Counted from the stretch's first letter, positions 45,767-58,370 are shown. The stretch is 64,000 bases of DNA from Silene conica (GCA_029255685.2 CM055318.2:30244001-30308000), one strand, 5' to 3'. Program-made: numbers and translations. Notes: generated by a model not told the origin, from the sequence alone.

Positions 45767-48553
45767 ATGTTACCTAGAATAAGAAAATTTGATTCTGGAT
45801 CTGAAAAATGGAAGAAAAAGAAACGAATAGAGCAGTTAGTTCAGTCTCAAAAAGGTGCACTCGATAAATTTTTCACGAAAGGATGTATTTCTAATAATGA
45901 AAATATTGATGATAACGAATGTGTTGTTATGACTGAAAGTGCTGTAGTTTTTGATAATCATGATTCTGATTTTGATATGGTTAATGATAAAATTGACGAT
46001 GAGGATAATAATAATAATAATAGTAATGATAATTTAGATATGAATGAAAATGATACTGATGAGAACAATGAAGGTTTTGATGAAAAAAATGATATGAAAA
46101 ATGGTAGTCATATGAAAAATACTTTTGATATGTTTGACCCAAGAAATTGGGATTCTGTTAATTCTGATATGATTAAAATTTTAGCCAAAAAAGGTCCTAA
46201 GAGAGATTTATCTATTGAAAAAGGTCCTAAAAGCCAATCGGGTAGAAGATTTAAATCAACATGCTATACAAGAGTTTTACCAAATGGAGAAAAATGCGAT
46301 AAAGATTGGCTTTTCTATTCAAAAGAGCTTGACAAAGTATTTTGCTTTTGTTGTAAAATATTTAGAAAAGCTAATCCTAAAAGTCAATTAGCTGACGATG
46401 GTCTTTTTGATTGATCTCATATTTGTGTTAGACTTAGACAACATGAAATGGGAATTGAGCACATAACTAATATGACTGTTTGGTATGATTTGCGTGAACG
46501 AATTGAAAAGAGTCAAACAATTGATAAAAAGACGAAGAGTGCATTAGATAAAGAGAAAGAACATTGGAAAAAAGTGTTAGAAAAAATAATATTTGTTGTG
46601 GTGTATTTAGCAACACATAACTTGGCTTTTCCTGGTAGTAATAGAAAGTTATATCAAAAAAGCAATGGAAATTTTTTAGGACTAATTGAAATGTTAGGGA
46701 GATTTGACCCTATAATTCAAGAGCATGTGTATCGTATAACCAATGACACTATTCATAGTCATTATCTTGGTCATAACATTCCAAATGAGTTAATACTTCT
46801 TGTTGCATCCGCTATTAAATCTGAAATTATTAAAAGTGTGAAAGAAGCAAAATATTTTTCAGTGATACTTGATTGCACTCCGGATATTAGTCACCAAGCG
46901 CAAATGTCATTGATTTTGAGATATGTTGACGTGTCTTCAAATTGTGTTTGCATTAAGGAATCATTTTTAGGATTTTTGAGTGTAAGCGATACAACTTGGA
47001 CAAGGACTTTTTGATGTTTTATTAAATGAATTAAAATCTTTTGATCTTGATGTGAATGACGTAAGGGGACAAAGTTATGATAATGGATCAAATATGAAAG
47101 GTACAAATCAAGGGGTACAAAAAAGACTTTTAGATGTGAATTCTCGAGCATTCTTTACTCCTTGTGCTTCTCATAGTCTTAATTTAACATCGTGTGATTG
47201 ATATGGCAAATAGTTGTGGTAAAGCTAAAGACTTTTTTGGAGTAATACAACGAATATATACTATTTTGCAAATTCTAATAAAAGATGGGAGATATTGAAG
47301 AATAATGTAACAAAATTTAAATTAAAGCAACTTTCATCTACTCATTGGGAAAGTCGTGTTGATAGTGTTCAAGCAATCAAATTTCAAATTGGAGAGGTAT
47401 GTGATGCTTTGCTTCAAGTAGGAGAAACTGATAACGATAGTAAAATTAGAAGCGAAGCTAAATCCTTGGTTATGAATGAACTTGGTGACTTTGAGTTTTT
47501 GGTAGCACTTGTTATTTGGTATGAAATATTGTATAAAATTAATTTCGTTAGTAAACAATTGCAATCAAAGAATATGATTCTTGATGTGGCAATTGAAGAT
47601 ATTAAGAAGTTGGTTTTATTTTTCGAAGGTTATAGAGAATCTGGATTTAATGATGCTGTTAATATCGCTAAGGAAATTGCAATTGAATTAAATGTTGATC
47701 CCGTATTTCCAAAAAAGCGTGTTATTCGAAGGAAAAAACAGTTTCACGAAAATCAAAATGACACATCTGAAGTAGTTTCCCAAACTAGTGAAGAATCTTT
47801 TAGAGTGAATTATTTCTTATTTGTTGTTGATCAAGCTATTTCCTCACTTAGAAAAAGATTTGAGCAATATGAAGAATATCAAAATATTTTGGTTTTTTGT
47901 TTTCTTCTAGTAAGTTGCACTCATTAGATAATGCTGAATTAAAGTCTAGTTGTGACGATCTTCAAATAGCACTTAAAGATGGTGAACAATGTGATATTGA
48001 TGGGAATGAATTGTACATGGAGTTAAAGTTGCTTAAAGATCACAAATTCTCATTGTAGACGGAGGGTATCCGTCACAAGGAGAAGATGGATACCATCTTG
48101 TCTCACAAATACCCATTTAAAGGAGAGAGGGAAGCACATGGGGTGTACCACCTTATCCCCTATTCGTTTTGTCAGTGACATTATCCGTCTCTCCACCCGA
48201 CCCGTCACAAGCAAGACCAACTGCTTAAAGATATATTGCTTAATGAAAAAGAGATGGAAGCTATTGATATTTTAAATTTTTTGAAATGTAAATCGTATTT
48301 TCCTAATGCATTTATTGTGTATCGAATATTATTGACTACTCCCGTGACAGTTGCATCTGCAGAAAGAAGCTTTTCCAAGTTAAAATTGGTGAAATCTTAC
48401 ATGCGGTCCACAATGTTGCAAGAGAGGCCTAACGGATTAGCAATAATTGCCATAGAAGATGATTTGTTGGAAAAAGTCGATTATAATGCTTTGATAGAGG
48501 AATTCGCTTCAAGAAAACATACGCGAAAGAATCGTTTTTCGAATAATTTGTAG
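45767..48553 (+). pseudogene. hAT transposase, TTF-zinc-finger/DUF4371 type, broken
   Basis: The N-terminal part (45767-46414) has an acidic Asn/Asp-rich region and then a TTF-type zinc-finger segment (DWLFYSKELDKVFCFCCKIF). A TGA at 46412 probably replaces the Trp of the following conserved motif. The second part (46448-47014) is DUF4371-like (EAKYFSVILDCTPDISHQAQ). Frameshifts follow near 47000, 47200 and 47920. The C-terminal dimerisation domain at 48236-48553 is well kept (TTPVTVASAERSFSKLKLVK). The MITE at 48041-48221 splits the last two parts. The intact enzyme would cut and rejoin the element's ends; this copy is inactive. Confidence 0.85.
48041..48221. mobile_element. 181-bp MITE nested in the hAT transposase
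   Basis: It is flanked by an 11-bp direct repeat TGCTTAAAGAT (48030-48040 and 48222-48232), the size range of Mutator-type insertions. It begins CACAAATTCTCATTGTAGAC and ends CCGTCACAAGCAAGACC. A diverged copy of the same length is at 58190-58370. Confidence 0.8.
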
Positions 48554-48660
48554 TTTGCATTAATATTTTATATAAATGTTTTTTTAATTTGTGAATTTGG
48601 GGCCTCATTTTTTTTTTTGCACCGGATCTCCACTTTTCTTGAGACAGCCCTGAGTGTACA

Positions 48661-49906
48661 GTTATTTGTGTGTCGTATCTTATACAATCTAGGTTACAAC
48701 TATTCTCCCTTACTAATGCCGAAGGTATACTACATCTTGGCATTTCATTTTTCATCTCTCTATTAGCTTGAGACTAGTTCTATTGTGAGTTTATAGCTAT
48801 ATTGTCGACAGTGTCATGCAAAGTCGAATTTACGATCGCAGTGTACGTTAAGGACAAAATAGACTCATTAAAACAATTATTAGTCAATACATATATTGTC
48901 AAAAATATCGCCAAAATATATTTACGTATATACCACATTTTAGTAAACATTGCCATGAATTATTGTATTTTGTTTGCTACGTTTGTTAATGTTTTACAAC
49001 AATTGTTGTGATTATTGTTTTGTATATTATAACTTTTCTTTTATTATACTTTCTCTGCCTCGGTCATTTTTATACCTTTTATTGTCTATATAATAACATA
49101 AAGGCTAGATTGAGCATACTATTGTGACACGTGGCAACGCTAGATCATTAGAATTATTCTTATATAATTTATGTAAGCAAATGTGTTATAATGCATAAAA
49201 TAAGGGAAGGATATTATTATAAAGTTTATGTCCTAACTTAAATCAAAGATAACCAACAGTCGAGAATCTAAAACGTTGACCATTTTTCTTATATAAATTT
49301 ATACTATTTTCCATTAAATGTCCAACGAATCCAATTAATATTTACATTATTAATAACAGGGATGAAGAGTTGATACCATTACATTAGTCTTTAATAAAGA
49401 ATCGATGGAAGGGTACCAATAATAATGTGACATGACAAAATTTAATGTGACGTGACGAACTAATCTGACATAAGAAAAAAAAATTAGTTTACAAAGTTAA
49501 AGAATTAAAGTTGTAAACACCAAAATAGAAAGACAAAAAATATTGGTAAACCACGATCTTCATTCACAATTTTTGTTATCTATTTACTTTTATTTATGTA
49601 ACCATTATTTCTTTCATTTAATTAAATGACATTTTACTTTCTTTTCACCATTACTATAGATAGATTTCATTAGGTTGTTTAGTTGATGTACCGCGGACTA
49701 TGTTTAGTTTTGAGTTGGATTATCATTTGTAAAACTTTCTTATTAGTTATGAAAAGAGATATTAAAAACCCTTGTCTCCGACAAGTTTTTGTTGCTGGGT
49801 CGTTTTTCTAAAATTGCAGGTTTACAGATCATGCAAAAGGGAAAAAATGAATCATTTCAATGGAAATGGGGAGCTGGAAAAACGGCTGAAACCGGAAAAT
49901 CACACA
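48661..49906. other. AT-rich DNA between the hAT and CACTA elements
   Basis: No gene recognised. The right part may be interior of the CACTA element whose 3' end is at 50366, but no left CACTA terminus was found. Confidence 0.5.
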
Positions 49907-50366
49907 GGTATTTGCGACGGAAATGTCTCAATTTGCGACGGAAATTCCGTCGCAAACCTTGACCAGAAGTCAAGGTCAGTCAAGGTTTGCGACGGAAAAT
50001 CCGTCGCAAAGAGGACCATTTGCGACGGATTTTCCGTCGCAAACCTTGACTGACTTTGACCAGAAGTCAAGGTCAGTCAAGATTTGCGACGGAAAATCCG
50101 TCGCAAATGGTCCTCTTTGCGACGGATTTTCCGTCGCAAATCTTGACTGACCTTGACTTCTGGTCAAGGTCAATCCGTCGCAAAATGTGGTCAATCCGTC
50201 GCAAATAATTTGCGACGGAAAAATCCGTCGCAAATTAACTTTTTGCGACAAAAAAATGGGACAGACGCAGTCCGTCGCAAATCCGTCGCAAAAACATCAT
50301 TTGCGACGGATTTCACCCTTTTTGCGACGGAAAATTCCGTCGCAAAGAGAACATTGTTTTGTAGTG
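49907..50366 (+). mobile_element. 3' terminal region of a CACTA transposon
   Basis: The right end reads TTGTTTTGTAGTG, the reverse complement of a CACTACAAAAC terminus. The 460 bp before it are packed with TTTGCGACGG and CCGTCGCAAA words in alternating orientation, typical of CACTA subterminal repeats. The left end is not in view. Confidence 0.75.
49957..50169. repeat. Large perfect-arm palindrome in the CACTA end
   Basis: Two arms of about 97 bp are reverse complements with two mismatches. Each arm itself contains two smaller palindromes of TTTGCGACGG paired with CCGTCGCAAA. Open frames through this array on both strands result from its composition and are not genes. Confidence 0.85.
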
Positions 50367-50474
50367 CTATAACCCGTATTTATTTTGCCATATTTTTGTA
50401 TATTCTCTATATTTATAAAATTCTGAGAGAATTAGTTACGAAATTACATATATAACTATTATAATCACCCTCAT

Positions 50475-50915
50475 TGTCAACTTTATTCAAAAAATTAGTA
50501 CATATGATATACATAGAAAAGTAAAGTAATTGTTTCACTTTTAGTTTTGTTAGGTTTTGAATAAATTAGAATTTTATAAGTTGTTATTTTTGTGTTTATA
50601 TTAATATTGCAGGATAATAAATTTTCAACTTTATTAAAAAATATTGGTAGATAAGGTACACCTAAAGAACTAAATTAATTAGTTCGCTGTTTATTTTTAT
50701 TATTTTTTGAATTAATTATGATCTTATTAGTTATTTTTTGTGCTTCTATTAATATTGTAGAAGATTGAGTTTTCAACTTTATTCAGAAAATTGGTAGGTA
50801 AAGAATATATAGAGGATTAAATTAATTGTTTTACTTTTATTCTTGTTATATTTTGAATTAATTAGAATCTTATTTTTTATTAATTTTGTGTTTTATCAAT
50901 ATTAAAGGAGGTTCA
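50475..50915 (+). repeat. Three diverged tandem copies of a ~145-bp AT-rich unit
   Basis: Copies near 50475, 50626 and 50771 share TTTTCAACTTTATT, then GAATTAATTA-like, then TTAATATTG-like words in the same order. Confidence 0.6.
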
Positions 50916-53166
50916 CATACTCTCATATAAATAACATTGGACGAGATTGAAAATATGGCCAGAGATCTTTACATTTTGTTCTTGGTTTGAATGACTCTTT
51001 TCTATTTGCCGGGTTTTTTTTGCTACAGTGTTGTATTTGCAATATCGAATGGTAGCAAAAATCTTTATTAATATGTTTTTGACATATTATATAATTGACT
51101 TTCACTCCTTACACTTTAGTCACCTTTATAACACTTATGTTCTATTTTTATTTTGTCAAACAGGTTACAAATCAAATTGTTCAATCAAAGTGTTAAAGTA
51201 CGATGTTGCACATATGTCAATTTGATATTATCATAGTGTTATAAACTGCATAATAAACATTTTGTATGATTAATAATTAGTTATAAACCAATTCTTATTC
51301 TCCAATTCACTTCTTGAATTTCAATGCTTTCAAGCTATTAAATAGCAAGGCAAATGAAGTAAAAACTTAAGTCAGTAGAGCAAACTACACTTTGTTTTAA
51401 ACTTTCATGCATCTTTATATCATTATATAAAAAACTTAATCTATCTCATAATATGTATATTTGTAAAGGTGTCAAATAACTTAGTGCGCTCCTTATAAAA
51501 AGGTTCGTTACTCAAAGAGGAAAAAAGTTCATGATTGTTTCATTCAAAGATAAAAATAGGTCCAAGTATTTTAAAATACCCCTAATTAAACATGCCCCAA
51601 ACGATAATAAAAACAATATATTCATTCAAACAATAAACATGCAAGTTGCAAAGTTTGTTAATGAAGAAACCATTCATAATGGTTTTATTCCCGTGTAAAA
51701 TTATACGGGGTTGTAACTAAACTCGTTATAAAAAAGATTTAACTAATAATTTTTAATATAAATAGAAAAGTAATTAAGCAACTTTGTTACACTAAAAGCA
51801 TCTGCATATTGTCCTGCAACACACCTTGGACCTAGCTAAAAATTAACCATTGCGTAACTAAAGTCCATTTATTTTGGGATCTCTAAAAATTCAACCATGA
51901 ATTCAAATTATACACCCGATAACAATTATTTCAACCGGTAATTTTTTTTAAAAAAAAACAAGCCCTTGTTTTTTTATATAAAATAATAAGGATAATTCTT
52001 TAATGTAATTTTGCAATTTAAATTATAAACCATCCTAAGAAAATAAAGTAAAATTATATATGGTATATAAAAGAAGCAATAAACAAATATGAAATATAAA
52101 TTGCAAATTTAAGAATTGTAAAAAAAAGACCACGTCTATCATTACTATGCACAACCAATTAGTTATCTTTAAAGTACCCCACCATTACAAAATGTAAAAT
52201 GATAAAATTAATGACGAGTGTTTTTAAAAATGCAAGAAGTGTTCTTCTTTTAATATAATAAAGATTTCCTTTCTTTCCACATTTTTCATATCTCTATTCA
52301 TTCATATTATTGTTCCTCCCCTCTTTTATATAAACTCTATTTCTGGTAAAATTCAATAACATATGATTTTAGAATTCTAAAATCTAGTTAAGTAACTATC
52401 AATTAGTTCATCAGCTTTTGTTTCATCACCTTTTGGTGGATCTTAGTTAGATATTTATTGTGATTTCTAGGATCAATCCTTGTAAAATGATTTGGAGCTA
52501 ACAATTCATTGTATCAAAATATGAAAAAGTTGGGCGTTAAATGAACGTATCAATTAAAACCAATTAAAGTTATAGTTATTCACGGGTCAACTCCCTTACT
52601 AGGCCCGTCCCCTAGCACGCTTTTCTAGCAGTCTTGGTCAAGTAATCATGGAAAAAAGTTCAAAGGTCGGGAGAGTCAGACGACAAAGTTAAATGAGCGA
52701 GTATGTATCAGAAAAGCACGTGCAACACGTTAACCCGTTTAGTATTAAAATCTTTTACTCTTTATTCTTAAAAAGATATCTCTAGAGACAATTTTAACAA
52801 TTTATATAGGGATATAAAATACTAGTATAATTGTTTTATAAGACCTATATTTAGTTAAGACTAACCCAATTGCACAAGGCCAAAACAAAATTACCTAATA
52901 AAAATATAAAATAAATACTTTTATTTTAATAACCTAATATTTTAATTTAATAATGTACATATTTAAATATGTTAGTTTTCATTATAAAGTATAAAATTAT
53001 TAAAATAAAATCCAAAATAAAAATATGAAATAATATCTCAATGTTTTTGGTTTAGACTTTTCTTCTATTGGGCTAGTCCTATTCTATATTACCAATTAGA
53101 GGATTATACAACCAAATGTATACGTCTGTTAGTATAGATTTTGAGCTTTATAACAAATAATTTGAG

Positions 53167-53168
<2 letters not shown>

Positions 53169-53246
<78 letters not shown>
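53169..53246. repeat. (TA)39 microsatellite
   Basis: Seventy-eight uninterrupted bases of alternating T and A. Confidence 0.97.
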
Positions 53247-53250
<4 letters not shown>

Positions 53251-53509
53251 ACGAGTTTTATTGAAAAGAATCTGAGCGTCTTTATAAAAAAAAATTAAAT
53301 TAAAATATTATATTGAAACTAAAATAGAATACATAAAAAACCCAAAGTTTTTAATTTTAAGTTTTTAACACTAAAAAATTATAGTACAAGAAAAATTGTT
53401 AAATGCTCAAGAAAACTTGCATATATGCTCAATTAGATTGGTATTAGATGTACGATGCTCATAAACATCTGTATGTATAATCATATTTGTGCTATATGAC
53501 GGTCTTAGA

Positions 53510-53876
53510 GTAAGATTATTGGCATTCTTAAGACAAGACTTTAGTAAGTCTTAACACTAAGTCTTAACACAAGACTCACTTAAAACTACCAATAATCTAC
53601 CAAAATCTTAACAAAATGTTAAGTTGAGTTTTGGAAATCCAAGACTTAAGATTTTGGGTGAGTCTCGACCCCACTTTTAATGTAAATTATCCAATGAGTG
53701 GGTCCCATGTGTCAATCTGATGTAAAAAGTAGAGTTTGAGATCTCATAGATAATGTATAAAATCTAGGTAGGTCTGAAGTGAATCTGAATAGTAAAAAAA
53801 TAATAAAAGAAAGTGAAAATCTAATGTGGCCGAATCTTAACAATTTGGAGAGTCTTACGAATAATGATACCCTTAT
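53510..53876. mobile_element. Probable MITE
   Basis: The left end TAAGATTATTGGCATTCTTA partly matches the reverse complement of the right end (ATAAGGGTATCATTATTCGT). The body is rich in AAGTCTTAA words. The superfamily is uncertain. Confidence 0.4.
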
Positions 53877-54131
53877 AGGAAAATTACGGCCAATACTAAT
53901 ATACTATAGTAACATGCAAAATATTATACGTAAATTATTACAATTATTTGATAAATAAAAATTAATAATGTTGATCATTATTTGTAAATTAATACAAATT
54001 TTGTTTAATATATATTTCTAATATTTCCTCGAATTTTTACTAATACACAAAGTATACATTGTTTCTATACTGATCTCACTAAAATGATTAATTATTGAAA
54101 ATGAGAAAACAAATTTAATACACAAATAAGA

Positions 54132-54775
54132 GTTTTTTTTTATCAAACACAACCTCTAAGAAAACTCTTTTTTTCCAAACACCACATTAAAAAAAAGTTT
54201 GTATTGATAAATTATTTTTGTGAAACACGATTTTTTGGCCGGATTCGGTCAACTCAGAGTATTTTGGGTCACTTAGGTGTTTCACATGTGAAAAGCTACT
54301 TTGTTTTATTTTTCCTTTCAATCCACTCCCCCAAAACCACCACCTGTGACCAACAACCACCACAAACAACACAACTATGACTTACTTTGCATCCTCTCTA
54401 CCTACATCTCACATTTCTGACCAAACAAAATATCATAACCCCATTAAAAAGACCTACGAAAATCCTAATCTTAGATTTACAACAACCCTCTTTAACGAGT
54501 CTTATTTTACACACCAATCGACCTAACATAAGATCACCTTTGTCCACCATGTTGATAACTCTGGAAAGCTTGTATTCCCACCTTTTCAACGAGTTCAAGA
54601 ACATCTCAAACCGACCTCGTTTGCTATCTCAAATATTGACCAAAAATCACGTATCAAGCTCCGGCCAAAATGTCGTGTTTGACAAAAAAAAATTATTAAA
54701 AATTGTTTTTGTCAAACTTTATTTTGAAAGTAGTGTTTGGCAAAAAAGTATTTGTAAAGATTGTGTTTGAAAAAG
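54132..54775. mobile_element. Foldback/MITE-like element with ~115-bp inverted arms
   Basis: The left arm (54132-54246, with TATCAAACACAACC and CACGATTTTTTGGCCGGA) matches the reverse complement of 54660-54775 with scattered differences. It ends about 50 bp beyond the CNGC stop codon, so it may lie in that gene's 3' UTR. Confidence 0.7.
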
Positions 54776-54822
54776 ACCAAAAGGGAAAAAAAACTAGAAA
54801 CAATTTGTTTCAACTTCCAACT

Positions 54823-57769
54823 TTAATCTTCCTCAACAGAGAAATCTGGTTCAGTAGGCTTCTGAAGTCCACTTACACCCGAATCCAAAGCCGAGTGTTT
54901 CGGCCCTGCTTTCCTAGCACTTGCTGCAAGTCTCTTAGCATACATGGAAATACCCGTCATAGTCAAAGGCGATGAGTGAGCATAAGACGCCTCCATTCTC
55001 AGTGTCTTAGACTCTGGCTCGAACATCATCAGGCCTTCTTCTAGGGCCTTACGCTCAAGTGCAAGGGACCGTCTCTTATATCTTCTCCATGCCGCCTGTA
55101 TAAAACAGGCGGCCCACGTTCTCCACTGATGAGAATAAAATCTAAATTTGTGCCTTAATTGCTTACTATGTAGTCTTCTAAATTGGGCTGCCACAAACTT
55201 GAGGTCTTCAGCTCTGAGAGCGAAGGCTTCCACCTCGGACAGGGCCTTGACTGTTCGGGTTGATGAAGGGAGGATCACGCTAGGCCTTGGGTCCAGAGCC
55301 CAAGTCAGCAGCTCCTCACCACAGAAGTCACCTGGCCCAATCCGGCAACTATTGAAGAACCCTGTTCGACCCCCATTTGTGGTGTACGAGTCAAGGTTGC
55401 CTCTGATTATGAACAACATTTCATTCACTGGATCCCCCTCCCTCACCAGGAATGTCTCCTCTGTGCACAGAGCGGGCTTCAGCCTTTCACATATCGCGTC
55501 TAGCATTCTCTCGTCCATTTGATCGAATAGAGGAACCTGTTTCAGGCGTACAAAATTACAAGAAAACTACTTTAAACAACCAATGTTCTCGAGTAGAAAA
55601 TACAGGGCAAACAATTTTCAGCATGGGCGAACAGGTAATGCTATAAGGTAATCTCAAAAATAGATCAAAGTGAAATCATTTCCCGTCAAACTAACAGGAT
55701 GTATGCGTAGATGATGAACTTACCCGACGAACAAGATCAAGACAAAGATGACGTTTGATATCCCTGCGTAGATCCATAGGTAGGCCTTTGAGAAGATTTT
55801 CCTCGTTGACTCCTCGTGTAGCAATCCACTTATACTGATCGTATCTCCTGACAGACTGTCTGAGCTCGGGAGGCAGCTGCCTATGGTGCATCCACTGTTC
55901 TGTGTCTGTTCGCCTGATCCTCCATTCTTCCAATCTAACTGTCGTAGATTGAAGGTATGTCTGCAATTTCAGAGTAGTTGAACATTTGCACTTCAAAACT
56001 TCAAGTGTTGAATGTTTCAGATAGAAGTAGCAGCAGAGATAATACCTGCATATTACCAATAAGGAGTGCAAAAAGGACTAATCCTAGGGTTGCAACGATG
56101 ATTGCAAACAGTATCTCCCCAACAGAAGTGCTTGTCAAAAGGCCCTGACCAAGAGAACTGCACATCACATATGGATGCAAATTGTTTTAGAACCGAAAGA
56201 AGCAAAAGTTCAAGGCAGTCCCATTTGATCATTGTACTAAATTGTATTTATGGCAGCGTACTAACTTGGACTATACGGTAGATTACCTCAGATTCTTGAG
56301 TCCCCACCAAAGACAGTAGAAATATTTGTTGAAGAAAGGCGATGAAGTAACATTTGATGTCACAGCTTCACCGTATATACCAAATGGGTAACTACTTTGA
56401 TTAGGATCACATAAGTTTGCGATGTTGCTTGATATAAACCAACTTTTTCTGCCTTGTTCATTTAATCTCTTGCAGTCGAAGAACTGGTATTGGCATCTGT
56501 TACTGTCAAGGCTGCAGTTATGCTTCCAGCATCCCTCTTGTCGCTCGACTGATAGCAGGTACCAGCAAGCTCCTAAAACCTTTAAAAACAATTTGCGTGC
56601 TGCCTAGCGTTAATTAACTGTATCCAATTTAGTCAAAAACAGTACAAAAATACTGGGTACACTCTTCTTAACATAAAACAGCAAGAGGTAGCATATAGTG
56701 GCTTAGCTTTTATGTGATGTACAGCTTCATAAAAAGTGAAAAGTTATTATTTAATAAAAGCTTACATGGCTTGCGAGTATGAAGAGCATGAGATTATAAG
56801 CAGCACCAGCCCAAGCAGTCTCGGTAACAACACCAGTGGCCTTAACAATTTGTGCTGACAGAGGAAATATGAGGAATAGCCGAGGCAGGTACTGAAATAT
56901 GAGTATAAACCTCAGGACATTCTTTGTGTTCATCATCATGGACCCGCTTAAGTTGGGAATCACCCCCCATATCAATATCTATGCAAAATCATCTTGTTAC
57001 TCATTTATGAATATGAATATGAACAGGTAGCTAACAAAAAGCTGTCAGTCATTTAGAGTTCTCAGATATAGATATATGATGGAAAAATGACCTGAGGGAG
57101 AGGTAGTGCAGCAATGACATCCAAAAACAAATCCTTGTTAACATAGCGAGCAGCAATCTTGTGAGGGTCGACCACTAACTCACCCCTCCCAAACACCCTA
57201 GACGAGGGTGCCACATAGGCAGTCCTAAACTTAACATAAATGTGTAGCACGTAGAAGGCGTCAGCAAGTGTTCTTACAAGGGTTAGAAACAACTCCAAGG
57301 TGATCCCAATCTGAATGCAGGTGACATCCCCTCTAACAGAAGGCAAGAAGAAGAATAAAGGGTCAACAAATAGTGAGACTAAGCATGCCACTAAGAAAAC
57401 CTTGCTCCATCGACGTATTGTTTCACCTCTTGGATCAAGAATCTTTTTCTTTTCCTTGTCATAATCTTCAGAGAATACTCTTGATAGTACCCTTTTCTTC
57501 AAATAGGATGCTGACGTCGTTTTGGTGGCGCCTTCTGCTTGCCCTCTTCCTCTGTCTATTCCGTAGTTTTGGTTTTGGTTTTGGTTAGCTACAAGTAGAC
57601 TTATATTATTGTCATCACTGTTTTTGGAGTTGTTTATTTCGACATCTTCTCTAAACCTGTATGTATGATCGTAAACAAAGTTAGTTTAGCTGGTAACGTT
57701 ATTGAATACAATATAGAATATAATAGAAGAAAGAAGGGACCTAACAGATCTTGATCGTTCAAAAGCCAT
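54823..57769 (-). CDS. CNGC15: Cyclic nucleotide-gated ion channel, CNGC15-like (7 exons, 720 aa)
   Basis: Exons on the minus strand: 57769-57741, 57656-57092, 56978-56766, 56579-56287, 56157-56046, 55960-55724, 55536-54823. All six introns are GT-AG and the frame stays open. The protein has six membrane segments (S1 about 96-115, S2 128-151, S4 VLRFILIFQYLPRLFLIFP near 216-234). The pore is YFYCLWWGLKNLSSLGQG near 357-372. The C-linker has EEWRIRRTDTEQWM, the nucleotide-binding phosphate cassette GPGDFCGEELLTWAL is at about 550-564, and an IQ calmodulin motif FIQAAWRRYKRR is at 628-639. The N-terminus (SRSVRF) and C-terminus (QKPTEPDFS) resemble CNGC15 of group III. Family members conduct Ca2+; CNGC15 is reported at the nuclear envelope in symbiotic signalling and with a nitrate transporter. 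It is the only intact cellular gene in view. Confidence 0.93.
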
Positions 57770-58189
57770 GAATGAGTGAGTTAGTGACAAAAAATAAGTA
57801 TATTTATGCCCCAGAGGTTGGGTTGGATTGTATGGATTATGGATTATGGATTATTATGGATTGTATTAAAGTAAAAGTAGAGAGTATGGATTCATTGTAT
57901 TAAATGATTGAGAAGCGGGAAAGAGATAGATGAATTAAAGAGGGAGAAGGAGAAGAAGATGGGTTAACGTTATTCAAACAAGCAAGAAGTCCGTATATAA
58001 TATAATATAAAGCAGCCTATGTGTGACTTTAATGACTTCAAAATCAGACTTTAATGACTTTGTTTTCAACAAGAGTCATGTGAGTATGTGACATAACAAC
58101 CAATATTGTCAAGTATGCAAATATTTTCTCCATTTTTGTTTATTCATTATTAACCAATTCTTATTATTATTATATGGAAACTATTCTTG
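57770..58189 (-). promoter_or_regulatory. 5' flank and probable leader/promoter of the CNGC gene
   Basis: On the minus strand, a CT-rich leader (complement of the GA-rich 57905-57960) lies below TATA-like sequence (57992-58011). This fits a plant RNA polymerase II promoter with a start of transcription near 57960. The exact start is not determinable here. Confidence 0.4.
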
Positions 58190-58370
58190 CTCACAAATTT
58201 TCATTTGCGACGGCGGCATCTGTTACAAATTTGTTATGGGTACCGTTTTCTCTCACAAATGAAAGGTGGGTGGAAAAGCACATGAAGGGTGCCCCACCTT
58301 GTCTCCTCTCCTTTTGGTGGGAGGTCACAAGTTTGTGACGGGATTAGCCCGTCACAAGCAAAACCTATTG
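58190..58370. mobile_element. 181-bp MITE upstream of the CNGC gene, second copy
   Basis: It aligns with the MITE at 48041-48221: same length, TCACAAAT.. start, CCCGTCACAAGCAA.. end and a shared GGAAGCACATG-like/GGAAAAGCACATG core. It is flanked by ATTCTTG (58183-58189 and 58371-58377). Confidence 0.7.

Larger units (their letters stand above)
45062..48652 (+). mobile_element. Decayed hAT transposon with 8-bp target duplication
   Basis: The ends CATGCCCGTCTAAG and (reverse complement of the right end) CAGGGCTGTCTCAAG form short imperfect inverted repeats. They are flanked by a perfect 8-bp duplication AGTGTACA (45054-45061 and 48653-48660), the length diagnostic of hAT. The transposase inside is broken. 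A 181-bp MITE is nested at 48041. Confidence 0.88.
50916..54131. other. AT-rich intergenic region
   Basis: No coding region recognised. It contains a TA microsatellite and a probable MITE. A TATA-like TTTATATAAACTC near 52326 is not followed by a recognisable gene. Confidence 0.55.

Noticed and set aside
45767..48553. A domesticated hAT-derived host gene
   Set aside because: It has in-frame stops and several frameshifts, and lies within clear transposon ends and a target duplication.
49907..50366. A complete CACTA transposon
   Set aside because: The left CACTA terminus and a recognisable transposase were not found; only the 3' end is supported.
49772..50455. Open frames on both strands through the GCGACGG repeats
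   Set aside because: They are open in several frames because the repeat lacks stops, and the predicted peptides merely repeat CDGKSVA- or FATENPSQ-like units.
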